A stretch of 60,250 nt of DNA, taken from Phycisphaerae bacterium (GTDB lineage: Bacteria; Planctomycetota; Phycisphaerae; UBA1845; PWPN01). The stretch spans positions 1 through 60,250 of the forward strand of contig JAGNEZ010000039.1 of the NCBI GenBank assembly GCA_018003015.1. Direction: 5' to 3'. Positions 52,819-60,250 of this stretch are shown in pieces. Below the pieces are notes generated by a model. The model worked only from the letters and a program-made list of their open reading frames with translations. It ran no database searches and was not told the DNA's origin. Both the position numbers and the translations under genes were made by a program. Within the stretch, counting starts at the first letter, position 1. The number at the start of each line of letters is the position of its first letter.

Positions 52819-53154
52819 TCAGCCCCCTGCGCCGGTGGAACCTGTCGTGGTCGTTGTTCCCGTCGTAGTCGTCGTGGTCGTCGTCGTGGCAATCGTCGAG
52901 CAATCGACGAGCAGATCGTCTAAGGTTGTGCTGGGATCACCACAAGGCTGAACTAGGCCGCCGAAGAAACCACTGCGGCAGTCGAGGAGGTAGCAGAAAT
53001 CAACAGAAGTGGAGATGCCGTTGGTCCAGAACCGGCTGCAGCTGCTGATTGCGCCGTTCTGCGTGGTGAAGCCGCCCGTCACCTGGAACAAACTCGTGCC
53101 GCCCAGCACCATCGCCAGCCAAGTCCAGTATCGCTTGGATCTACGCCGCATCAT
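52819..53154 (-). CDS. Small secreted protein with a Thr-rich tail
   Basis: A 111-residue exported protein. N-terminus RRRSKRYWTWLAMVLGGTSLFQ is a signal sequence without a lipobox; the mature part has several Cys (SSCSRFW, FCYLLDCRSGFFGGLVQPCGDP). The tail is a run of nine Thr, then G, five Thr and a GSTGAGG end, encoded by a low-complexity GT/GTC-rich stretch (52822-52890). GGAGG lies seven bases before ATG 53154. Related in architecture to the next gene downstream; probably one transcript. Function unknown. Confidence 0.7.
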   Translation of the reverse strand: MMRRRSKRYWTWLAMVLGGTSLFQVTGGFTTQNGAISSCSRFWTNGISTSVDFCYLLDCRSGFFGGLVQPCGDPSTTLDDLLVDCSTIATTTTTTTTTGTTTTTGSTGAGG

Positions 53155-53354
53155 CGCTTGACCTCCACGCCGATCCTCAGGCCCAGCTCCGGTACCGCCG
53201 CCCTTGTGCGCACACTCCGCCACCCACGGCGTCCCGAAGTCGTGACCAGTATAGAGCCCACCACGAGTCTACGCAACCCGCCAAGTGACCGAAATCGCCC
53301 TTGCTCACCAGCTTCGGCAGATGACCAGGAAACCACCCCCGACCCTCAAGCCCC

Positions 53355-53391
53355 AAACGAAAGAGCAGCTCTCCATTTCGGAAAGCTGCTC
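53355..53391 (-). terminator. Terminator of the 38-residue lipoprotein gene
   Basis: On the minus strand GAGCAGCTTTCC and GGAGAGCTGCTC form a 12-bp stem with one G-T pair (53363-53374 with 53380-53391), followed by TTTCGTTTG, 60 bases past the stop. Confidence 0.7.
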
Positions 53392-53451
53392 CCCAATCCT
53401 GACACATCTGAGCCGGCCAATCCGCCGCCGGTCCTCAGGACGGCCCGCTTC

Positions 53452-53568
53452 TCACCCCAAAACAAACCTCTGGAGAACGAAATCCGCGATGCAGGCGCCC
53501 AAACCCAACGCAATCACCGTAGATCCCGCCAGAAACAACCCCCACTTCACGAGAATCTTCTTGGACAT
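53452..53568 (-). CDS. Very short lipoprotein, 38 residues
   Basis: GAGGAGG precedes ATG 53568 by eight bases; stop at 53452-53454. A basic N-terminus (MSKKILVKW), a hydrophobic core and a lipobox-like LGLGAC at Cys26 leave a mature part of 13 residues (ADFVLQRFVLG). It resembles the 56-residue lipoprotein at 13493 in layout. It could be a single-membrane-span peptide instead. Its own terminator follows, which supports a real gene. No function assigned. Confidence 0.6.
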   Translation of the reverse strand: MSKKILVKWGLFLAGSTVIALGLGACIADFVLQRFVLG

Positions 53569-53915
53569 CGTCAGACCTCCTCAAAGATGGCTTGCGAGCA
53601 CACACAACGCTCGCCAAGCGACACATTGGTGTCTCCCGGCAACCGCTGCGCCCCCTTCCCCACACACCCATCGCTCCGGTCAACGATTACCCGGCCGGCA
53701 GCCGAAACGCGCTGCCCGCCTCCACGAACCTGGTGGCCGCAAACCTCCTACAGAAGCACGCCGGCTCGCCCCGCGCCTGGAACCCCGCCGGCCAATCGGT
53801 CCGCAACTCCGCTACGAACCACCCAGTTCACAAGTGGAACATCGAGCCTTCAGGTCGAGCCGCGCCGACCCAACGCAAAGGCTCCTTCACTCGGATCGAT
53901 ATCTTAACGCCATTC
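53569..53915. other. Gap between mtnA and the 38-residue gene
   Basis: 347 bases. No gene with a ribosome site is visible. A promoter for the small gene must lie here; a TTGACC occurs on the minus strand (about 53687) without a good -10. Confidence 0.3.
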
Positions 53916-54986
53916 TCACCGCTGGCAAGTCCGATCTCTAAACAAACCCGCAATGCCATCAGCCGAAACCGGGCTTACCAGCCCCCGCTCGGTGATGATT
54001 CCGGTAATAAGGCCCGCCGGGGTCACATCAAACGCGGGGTTGTAACACTTTACCCCGTCCGGTACGGTAGTTACCCCAAAGCCCTTGGCGATCTCCTCCC
54101 GCGCCCGTTCCTCGATCGGGATGGCCTTCCCATCTGGGATCGAACGATCGAACGTCGAGCGGGGCGCAGCCACGTAAAACGGTATGCCGTGGGCATTTGC
54201 GATCACGGCGACCCCGTAGGTGCCAATCTTGTTGGCGGTGTCTCCGTTGGCCGCTATCCGATCAGCACCTACCACCACCAGGTCCACCTTCCGATCACGC
54301 ATCACGTGGGCGACCATGTTGTCGCAGATCACGGTCACATCCAGGCCGGCCCGAGCCAATTCCCAAGCCGTTAGCCGGGCCCCTTGGAGGAGCGGCCGAG
54401 TCTCATCTGCGTAGACGGAAAACCGTCTTCGACGATCGTGGGCGGCATACAGTACGGCCAGGGCCGTGCCGTATTCGGCCGTGGCCAGCCCACCCGCATT
54501 GCAGTGGGTTAGGACCGTCGAGCCCTCCACAATCAGATGCTGGCCAGCCTCGCCGATGGCCCGACAAATGGACGCGTCTTCGTCCCGTATGGCCCGCGCT
54601 TCGGCCAGCAGGGCGCCCTTGAGCTGCTCCAAGCCGGCATTTCGAAGGCCTTCGGCTCGTCGTTTCATGCGGTTCAAGGCCCAGAAGAGATTGACCGCCG
54701 TCGGCCTGCTGCCAGCCAGGTAGTCGCAGGACTTCGCCAGGTTTTCAAAGAACTCATCCCGGTTCCGGGCATTCCGAACACCGAGTACAACGCCCATTGC
54801 GGCGGCGACTCCAATGGCCGGGGCGCCGCGAACCCGGAGACTCCGGATCGCCTCCCAGAGGGTCTCGACATCCCGGCAGGTCAGGATCTTCAGCTCACCG
54901 GGCAGAAGCGTCTGATCGATCATCTCGACCGCGCCGTCGAGCTCCCCCGCCCAGGCGATGGTTCGGCAAGACCGGGGATCAGCCAC
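53916..54986 (-). CDS. mtnA: S-methyl-5-thioribose-1-phosphate isomerase (MtnA)
   Basis: A 356-residue enzyme that converts methylthioribose-1-phosphate to methylthioribulose-1-phosphate in methionine salvage. Conserved RVRGAPAIGVAAAMG near residue 51, catalytic Cys162 in THCNAGGLATAEYGTAL, catalytic Asp242 in VVVGADRIAANGDTANKIGTY, and TFD-x-x-x-x-DG with the C-terminal NPAFDVTPAGLITGIITERG, all typical of MtnA rather than eIF2B. GTG start overlaps the purE stop by eight bases with AGGAG ten bases upstream. No other mtn gene is adjacent. Confidence 0.95.
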   Translation of the reverse strand: MADPRSCRTIAWAGELDGAVEMIDQTLLPGELKILTCRDVETLWEAIRSLRVRGAPAIGVAAAMGVVLGVRNARNRDEFFENLAKSCDYLAGSRPTAVNLFWALNRMKRRAEGLRNAGLEQLKGALLAEARAIRDEDASICRAIGEAGQHLIVEGSTVLTHCNAGGLATAEYGTALAVLYAAHDRRRRFSVYADETRPLLQGARLTAWELARAGLDVTVICDNMVAHVMRDRKVDLVVVGADRIAANGDTANKIGTYGVAVIANAHGIPFYVAAPRSTFDRSIPDGKAIPIEERAREEIAKGFGVTTVPDGVKCYNPAFDVTPAGLITGIITERGLVSPVSADGIAGLFRDRTCQR

Positions 54987-55488
54987 GAGCGATGCGCTCC
55001 TGTAATGATCTATTCTTGTTATCGACCGTTTCCGATTGGGCAGTCTTGGACTTGCGCAGGGCCTGCTTCAGGCCATCATCCGCCACAGACAGAATCTGTA
55101 GCGCGAGCATGGCAGCGTTCTTAGCCCCGGCTGAGCCGATCGCCACGGTGGCGACGGGCACACCGGGCGGCATCTGCACGATGCTGAGGAGACTGTCAAC
55201 GCCCTGAAGAGGACCGCAGGCCAGGGGCACGCCAATCACCGGGCAAATCGTATAGGCGGCCACGGCCCCGGGCAGAGCGGCGGCCATGCCGGCGGCCGCA
55301 ATGAAGACCTCCACGCCCCGCGCCTCGGCCTCGGTCACGTACGCTCGGAGCTGCTCTGGCGTGCGATGCGCAGAGAGAATCTGAGCTTCAGCGTACACGC
55401 CCCACGCGGTCAACTCCTGGTAGCACGTTTCCAGGATCGGCCAGTCGGAGTCACTACCCATGATAATGGCAACCTGGGCTCGTTTCAT
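54979..55488 (-). CDS. purE: N5-carboxyaminoimidazole ribonucleotide mutase (PurE)
   Basis: A 169-residue purine-synthesis enzyme that moves the carboxyl group of N5-CAIR to make CAIR. Signature motifs MGSDSDWPILETCYQELTAWG, ILSAHRTPEQL and AAAGMAAALPGAVAAYTICPVIGVPLACG...GVDSLLSIVQMPPGVPVATVAIG are all present. ATG 55488 gives family length but has no clear ribosome site. purK is absent here. The end overlaps mtnA, so both are made from one mRNA. Confidence 0.95.
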   Translation of the reverse strand: MKRAQVAIIMGSDSDWPILETCYQELTAWGVYAEAQILSAHRTPEQLRAYVTEAEARGVEVFIAAAGMAAALPGAVAAYTICPVIGVPLACGPLQGVDSLLSIVQMPPGVPVATVAIGSAGAKNAAMLALQILSVADDGLKQALRKSKTAQSETVDNKNRSLQERIARG

Positions 55489-55570
55489 GAGAGGTATTGT
55501 ACGCGGTCGACTCGAGGTGTGAAGCCCCCGGGTTGTGGGCAAGACGGGTGAGCGTTAACATCCGGACACT

Positions 55571-56200
55571 ATGGCGATCCAGTTCTCTTGTCCGTCCTGT
55601 CGGCAACCCATCGAGGTTGATGATACCTGGGGCGGGCAGTCTGTAGGCTGCCCCTATTGCCGCCACGTCGTCACCGCACCGCAATCGACCGAATGGCCCG
55701 GTGCCCAGATCCCGATGGCCAACCCCGCGCAGAGCGCTGTCCTGCCGCCTCCTCCGCCGCCGGGAATGCCCCCGCCGCCACCCTCACTGGCCTCATCGGC
55801 TCCTGTCAGCACCGGTAACGCGGTCTGGTCACTGGGGCTCGCGGTGTGCGGTGCCGGGCTCTCCATCCTCGGCTGGATCATCTGCTTCGGGCAGATCGCG
55901 TCCCAGGTCATGGCCAAGCTGGGTCCCAATGCCACGCAGCAGCAGTTTCAGCAGACCTACATGGACATGCTGGCCAGCGGCAAGCTGAGCTTGGTGTCGC
56001 CCGCAGGTACGGTCATCTTCCTCGCGGGCACCGTCTGTGGCATCTGTGCGATCTGGCTTGCGGTCCGGGCGCTCCTTCGCCAAGAGCGCGGCCGCGGCAT
56101 GGCCATCGCCAGCTGCGTGATCGCCGCGTGCTTCACCTTCTGCCAGGTCATGTCCATGCTCGCAGGTGCTGTGACCGTCCAAGCCGGCACGTTCCGCTGA
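55571..56200 (+). CDS. Zinc-ribbon membrane protein
   Basis: A 209-residue protein. N-terminal zinc ribbon: FSCPSCRQPIEVDDTWGGQSVGCPYCRHVV (CxxC...CxxC). A proline-rich linker (VLPPPPPPGMPPPPPS) follows, then three or four transmembrane helices (~82-105, ~140-160, ~175-200). This is a common planctomycete layout with a cytosolic zinc ribbon tethered to the membrane; partners unknown. A DUF4190-like glycine-rich helix (GLAVCGAGLSILGW) is suggestive. Ribosome site is weak. Divergent from purE. Confidence 0.75.
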   Translation: MAIQFSCPSCRQPIEVDDTWGGQSVGCPYCRHVVTAPQSTEWPGAQIPMANPAQSAVLPPPPPPGMPPPPPSLASSAPVSTGNAVWSLGLAVCGAGLSILGWIICFGQIASQVMAKLGPNATQQQFQQTYMDMLASGKLSLVSPAGTVIFLAGTVCGICAIWLAVRALLRQERGRGMAIASCVIAACFTFCQVMSMLAGAVTVQAGTFR

Positions 56201-56323
56201 GAAGACAGCACCTGGACAGCTGCGCGCGGCGAATCCAGTACACGCTAACCTCATGAAGAACATTAGGTTGAGACTGGCAACCGCCAGGAGAGTTCGCCCC
56301 GGTGGCCTCGGCGGTGGTTTGCA

Positions 56324-56352
56324 TTGACTTGCCCATGGGCATTTGGTAGGTT
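56324..56352 (+). promoter_or_regulatory. Possible promoter of the DUF2203 gene
   Basis: TTGACT (56324-56329), 17-bp spacer, weak TAGGTT (56347-56352), 127 bases before the chosen start. The weak -10 keeps confidence low. Confidence 0.3.
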
Positions 56353-56478
56353 CACAGATAGCGAGAGCAGCGTGGGCCAACACAGCATGCGGACGGGGAC
56401 CTGGGCGCGGGTCGATCCCGCGTCTGTGTGGTCCGGCTTCAGCGGATTGTGCCCGTCGCGAAGAAAGGGGTCTACCTG

Positions 56479-56916
56479 ATGGACGCCTTCGAGGCCATTT
56501 CAGCACCGGAACCTTCATCCTTTGCTGGCAAAAAGTTCTTCTCGCTATCAGAAGCCAACCGGTCGCTGATCCTGGTCAAGCGAGTCGTTCGCGACGTGGT
56601 TGAGCATTACCGCCGGCTTCGCGAGTTGCACGAGAGCTATCAATCCCTCGATCAGATCGGCGACGTCTCCGCGGCGGACAGGACTCGCCAGCAGTACGTC
56701 GTAACGACCGAACACCTGGCGGCCCTCCGCGAGGAGTTGGAGGACATCGGCTGCGAGCTCCGGGATTTCGAGATCGGCCTGGTGGACTTCCCGGCCCTCC
56801 GCGACCAACGCGAAATCTACCTCTGCTGGAGGCTGGGCGAAGACCAGGTTCAGTACTGGCACGAGGTCAGCGGCGGCTTCAGCGAACGGCATCCTGCCGA
56901 CGCACAGACCTGCTGA
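56479..56916 (+). CDS. DUF2203 family protein
   Basis: A 145-residue cytoplasmic protein. FFSLSEANRSLILVKRVVRDVVEHYRRLRELHESY is the helical N-terminus. The conserved DUF2203 end follows: ELEDIGCELRDFEIGLVDFPALRDQREIYLCWRLGEDQVQYWHEVSGGFSERHP. The ATG at 56479 is chosen by family length; a GTG-proximal start 17 codons upstream is less likely. The function of the family is not known. Confidence 0.85.
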   Translation: MDAFEAISAPEPSSFAGKKFFSLSEANRSLILVKRVVRDVVEHYRRLRELHESYQSLDQIGDVSAADRTRQQYVVTTEHLAALREELEDIGCELRDFEIGLVDFPALRDQREIYLCWRLGEDQVQYWHEVSGGFSERHPADAQTC

Positions 56917-57180
56917 CCCGCCTCTCCGGATCATCGACTCACCCGGCAGACAGCATGCGATGGCCGCCCGGCGAACAGGCAGGTCAAGCCCGGTCGTGTT
57001 CCTTCTCGCCAGACCTCAGCCCATCCTATCCGATCTCCCCCGTGCACCCCGGCTCCGGAAACCCAGAGCATCGGCTGCCGACGGCATGTGTCCGGCTTGA
57101 CGGGCAGGTATGACCTAGCCGATAACAGCAATGGCGCGTGCCATCCGGAGGGATGCGGACAGCGGTCCGAAGGAGACTCC

Positions 57181-59820
57181 ATGCGACTGTGGCAATGGCT
57201 GATCGGAACGATGCTGGCAATGGCGGGCCAGGCCGCCGCAGAGCCGCTGACCACCGGAGAATGGCTCGTCGACCTGGAGCGCGATTATCGACTCTCTTCG
57301 CCAACGAGCGGATCGGACATCGACGAGGAAATGTGCCTGCTCTTCGTGCAGGCAGCCGGCCGCCTGCAGACGGCTCCACCCGAAGCGTGGCGGTCCCAGG
57401 CCCGGCTCCTTGAGCTCCTGGGCCAGCCGGCAGCCGCTTGCCAGGCGCTGAATCGGTACCTGCCGCTCGCCCAGGACGACGTGCGGGCGCGACTCTGGCA
57501 ACTCGGCTTGAGCTCAGAACTGCTCCAGACCGCAGAAGAGCGTCGAGCCTTCTACGTCGAACAACTCAAGAAGCCCGGACTCCCTGCGCCCGTCTCCAGC
57601 GAGCTCCACCGTCTGCTCGCGGAATACCACTGGAACCGAAATGAGAAAGGGCCTGCGGCCGAGCAGGCTCATGCGGCGATCAAGGACGATCCCCACAACC
57701 TCCAGGCCCGCCAGCTCCTCGCCGTACTCCAGGGCAAGGGTAACACGCCTCAGGCCCGGATCGGCCTGCAGCTGGCCCAGTTGGAGCTCAACCCCGGGCG
57801 GCTCGACTGGATTCTGACCTTGGCCGACGATCTGATGGCCATAGGCCTGCCCGACGAGGCCATCCCCTGGTACCGCCACGCCATGGCCGTGATCGAAGCC
57901 CGCGAAGGGGGGGATGTCCCGGCTCCGCTGCTGATGTCGCTGGCCTGGGCACTGATTGAGCAGGGGGCGGAGACTCTTCTGACAGCGGCCGGGAAGCAGC
58001 CGGCCACCATGCCTGGCGACAAGCCCCCGCCCCTGCCACCGCCACCCCAGTTCATCGAGGCCTGGCAGCTGACCGAGGCATCCTTGAACAAGAACCGCGT
58101 GCAATTGGCCCCCTACCAGGCGCGGATCATGATGGCCGCGCTGCGGGGCGACGGCCAGCAGGAATTCGACCAGATCAGAATCGCGCGCGGCATCTGGTTC
58201 CTGCTCATCCAACACGACGATAGGGGGCAACCGGAGGAAGAATATACCGCGAAAGAAGACGGGGGGGCCGTCGTTAGGAAGTGGTCGCCAGACATCCTGG
58301 CGAACTTCGCCTGGTTCCTGGCCCATTACGGCTCCAAGGCAGGCAAGTTCAAACTGCCTGGTAAATTCACAGACAAGGAAACCGGCGATCAGTATACCGG
58401 AACCTGGGAGTTGAGCCCGCTGAGTCAGGCGGAACGCGTGGCGGAAATGGCTCGCGGGCGAGATCCGGATTCTCTGCTCGCGAAACGCGTGCTTGGCTCC
58501 GTCCGGCGCCAAGAAAACGATCATGCCGAGGCCGAGAATCGTCTCCGCGGCATCGCCGACCAGGATATCTGGGCCAGAGTTGAACTCGCCCAGCTCCTCT
58601 ACGACGTGGCCATGCGTCTGGCCGACGCCGGGAAGCGAGAGGAGGCCATCGCCCAGCTCGTTGCCGCCGGCCGGGAAGCCACAAGCCCGGAACTGCGGTT
58701 GACGATCCGCCGGATCTGGGCAAGCTGGGAATTCCGCGATTCTGCTTCCCATGACCAGACAAAGCCGTCAACTAGTGAGTGGCTGAAACCGGCGTCACCT
58801 GCCGTCACCGAGGAAATCCGAGCCGCGACTGCGCTCTTCCCAAAGGAAGTCCTGCCATTCCCGCTGCAGGTAAACAAGCACCTCACCCTGAACATCAGGC
58901 TCCTGGCCAACGGCCTGAGAATCGGAGAACCCTGGAGATGCGCCTTCGAGATCCGCAACATCGGCAGCCTCCCCATCACCATCGGCCCGGGCCTGATGCT
59001 GGAACCGGCCCTGCTCTGCATCGTCACCCTTCGCGGCGACCGCGAGCGAACAGAGACCGTGTCAATTCCCCTTGACCAGAGACTCCAACTGACCACCGGC
59101 CAATCGCTCTCCATGGTCAGAACGCTGGATATCGGACGGATTCGAGCAGGGCTGATCGGGACACCCCAAGTGGCATACGACGCCGAAATCGAGGCTATGC
59201 TGAACCCGATCGAAGAGCCGTCGATCATGGCCGGCGCCCCGCCAATATGGAAGCCGGGGCCCGCAGGTATCAGGGCCAGGTCACTGAAGCTGCGACGGGA
59301 ACCGTTCAGGGTCTTTCCCGACTCCATTCGCAGCCTGCTGACCGAGACCAAGGCTCCCGTCATCAGCGCCCGCATCGCCGCCATGGAAACCCTGGCCTCC
59401 CTCTTGGCCGAGCATCAGCACCTGGCTTCCGGCCGTCTCCGCTATGCGGCCCAGCCGATCGATCCGGCGACGGTCCAAACCGTGATCCTGGCCCGCGCCG
59501 AGGACACCGACTGGGAAGTCCGGGCCCGCCTGGCAGAGTGCCTCAGGTGGTTCGTTCTGGACAGCGCCGCAACACAGCAGAGCGTCAAGCTGCTCAACGA
59601 CCCCCACTGGCTGGTCCGTGGACTCGCCATGCGCGCCATGGCGGAACATCAAGGCGCGCGATTCCAGGGCGTGCTCCAGGTGGTCACGCAACAAGACCCG
59701 GATGAATGGGTACGGCGGATGAGCCGGACACTCCTTGCCCGCATGACCGCGGCTCGCCCCAACGCAGCGGCCCAGGCCATCAGTCCGCCACCCGCCGCCA
59801 AGCCTGAGACCGGTCTGTGA
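57181..59820 (+). CDS. Large secreted TPR/HEAT repeat protein
   Basis: An 879-residue exported protein. A signal peptide (MRLWQWLIGTMLAMAGQAAA) is followed by tetratricopeptide-like helical pairs (~30-300; LLELLGQPAAACQALNRYL, AEQAHAAIKDDPHNLQARQLLAVLQGKG), a Pro-rich break (~295), more helical repeats, a beta-sandwich segment (~590-720; NIRLLANGLRIGEPWRCAFEIRNIGSLPITIGPG) and C-terminal HEAT repeats (~740-860; DTDWEVRARLAECLRWF, DPHWLVRGLAMRAMAEHQG). AAGGAG lies five bases before ATG 57181. It could be a periplasmic scaffold; partners unknown. It resembles the HEAT protein at 5194 in using HEAT units and a signal peptide. Confidence 0.8.
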   Translation: MRLWQWLIGTMLAMAGQAAAEPLTTGEWLVDLERDYRLSSPTSGSDIDEEMCLLFVQAAGRLQTAPPEAWRSQARLLELLGQPAAACQALNRYLPLAQDDVRARLWQLGLSSELLQTAEERRAFYVEQLKKPGLPAPVSSELHRLLAEYHWNRNEKGPAAEQAHAAIKDDPHNLQARQLLAVLQGKGNTPQARIGLQLAQLELNPGRLDWILTLADDLMAIGLPDEAIPWYRHAMAVIEAREGGDVPAPLLMSLAWALIEQGAETLLTAAGKQPATMPGDKPPPLPPPPQFIEAWQLTEASLNKNRVQLAPYQARIMMAALRGDGQQEFDQIRIARGIWFLLIQHDDRGQPEEEYTAKEDGGAVVRKWSPDILANFAWFLAHYGSKAGKFKLPGKFTDKETGDQYTGTWELSPLSQAERVAEMARGRDPDSLLAKRVLGSVRRQENDHAEAENRLRGIADQDIWARVELAQLLYDVAMRLADAGKREEAIAQLVAAGREATSPELRLTIRRIWASWEFRDSASHDQTKPSTSEWLKPASPAVTEEIRAATALFPKEVLPFPLQVNKHLTLNIRLLANGLRIGEPWRCAFEIRNIGSLPITIGPGLMLEPALLCIVTLRGDRERTETVSIPLDQRLQLTTGQSLSMVRTLDIGRIRAGLIGTPQVAYDAEIEAMLNPIEEPSIMAGAPPIWKPGPAGIRARSLKLRREPFRVFPDSIRSLLTETKAPVISARIAAMETLASLLAEHQHLASGRLRYAAQPIDPATVQTVILARAEDTDWEVRARLAECLRWFVLDSAATQQSVKLLNDPHWLVRGLAMRAMAEHQGARFQGVLQVVTQQDPDEWVRRMSRTLLARMTAARPNAAAQAISPPPAAKPETGL

Positions 59821-60086
59821 TGCGACCGGGGGAGACCCCTGCCTCCGCTCGATGTGGCCCCCCCACATCAGAACGCAACACGCAAAGTGCCGACGAATAT
59901 CGCCCGGCACCGACAAGCCAGACCGTCCCTCGACCGCGGCCATGCTCGAACCCACGTCGGCAAACCGCGTGGAGCGCCTACACGCCCACCCACCAGGGTC
60001 CACTGAGGCAATCCCCCCCGGCCGCAACGCCAATGGCTCCCTCCCGAGCCGGCAGGGAACTGCGGGGGGCGATGCACTCCGGCAGA
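59821..60086. other. Intergenic, no gene seen
   Basis: 266 bases between the TPR/HEAT gene and the convergent flavoprotein gene. No promoter, terminator or gene identified. Confidence 0.35.
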
Positions 60087-60250
60087 TCAGGGCACGCCGA
60101 ACATGGACCGCAGCCCGGCACCGGCGACCGCAGCCCTCGACCAGGCCCACTGGAAGTTGAAGCCGCCGATCCGGCCGTCCACGTCGAGAATCTCCCCTGC
60201 CAGGAACAATCCTGGACAGAGGCGCGACTGCATCGTGGCCGGTTGGATCT
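60087..60250 (-). CDS. BaiN/HI0933-type NAD(P)/FAD-dependent oxidoreductase, C-terminal 53 residues
   Basis: The minus-strand frame is open from the window edge to a stop at 60087-60089. It contains [21 protein letters not shown] followed by [18 protein letters not shown]. This is the signature end of the HI0933/BaiN flavoprotein family (T-M-x-S-x-x-x-PGLFFAGE-x-LD-x-DG-x-x-GGFN-x-QWA-x-x-SG), where the last FAD-binding segment lies. The N-terminus is outside the window. Confidence 0.85.
   Translation of the reverse strand, partial: IQPATMQSRLCPGLFLAGEILDVDGRIGGFNFQWAWSRAAVAGAGLRSMFGVP

Noticed and set aside
59281-60150. 289-codon minus-strand frame over the end of the TPR/HEAT gene
   Set aside because: Runs antisense to HEAT repeats and has no recognisable domain. 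The real minus-strand gene there is the flavoprotein end in a different frame (60087-60250).
1-60250. CRISPR arrays, insertion sequences, integrase/attachment sites, prophage genes, toxin–antitoxin modules
   Set aside because: None was seen: there are no regularly spaced repeats, transposase or recombinase motifs, or phage structural genes. The only short tandem repeats lie inside the AKKK gene, the two low-complexity tails and the 19-base hairpin pair.

Overview
This is a GC-rich bacterial chromosome segment that most resembles a member of the Planctomycetota, probably a Phycisphaerae-like lineage. That placement is inference. It rests on the long MoxR–DUF58–BatA–VWA–large membrane protein operon, several secreted HEAT/TPR proteins, tiny lipoproteins with low-complexity tails, a lysine-repeat histone H1-like peptide, and a flagellum with P- and L-rings (Gram-negative envelope). 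No rRNA, tRNA, insertion sequence, prophage or CRISPR array was found.

Region 1 (1–11.2 kb) is mixed metabolism and envelope. It holds a broken DUF1638 gene beside a corrinoid protein, a nucleotide-sugar dehydrogenase, an HDOD protein, a secreted HEAT protein with a receiver-like domain, a PIG-L deacetylase, three small lipoproteins and a GNAT acetyltransferase. Region 2 (11.2–18.1 kb) starts with a DnaA-box cluster and dnaA. A 56-residue lipoprotein and a putative porin follow, separated by two tandem hairpins that enclose Shine-Dalgarno sequences. Next come a HAD phosphatase, pyrD (class 1B), an AI-2E-type exporter and a 33-residue AKKK-repeat protein.

Region 3 (18.3–30.1 kb, minus strand) reads as one operon in the order: zinc-ribbon protein, prenyltransferase-fold protein, MoxR ATPase, DUF58, BatA/VWA, VWA, large coiled-coil membrane protein, MgtC. 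Several stop and start codons overlap. A glycoside hydrolase family 2-like gene diverges from it.

Region 4 (32.4–49.2 kb, minus strand) is a flagellar cluster in the order flgF, flgG, flgA, flgH, flgI, flgJ-like, flgN, flgK, flgL, fliW, csrA and three different flagellin genes. Two flagellin leaders contain hairpins that show GGA in the loop, one of them on the Shine-Dalgarno itself. With csrA and fliW adjacent, this predicts a CsrA–FliW–flagellin partner switch.

Region 5 (49.5–60.25 kb) holds murD, a divergent GntR/LacI-type regulator with a near-perfect promoter and a 7-bp inverted-repeat operator, three short secreted proteins, the overlapping pair purE–mtnA, a zinc-ribbon membrane protein, a DUF2203 protein, a large secreted TPR/HEAT protein, and the 3' end of a BaiN/HI0933-type flavoprotein.

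Start codons were chosen by Shine-Dalgarno position and family length, so many are shorter than the maximal reading frame. Functions come from reading motifs by eye; no database search was run.
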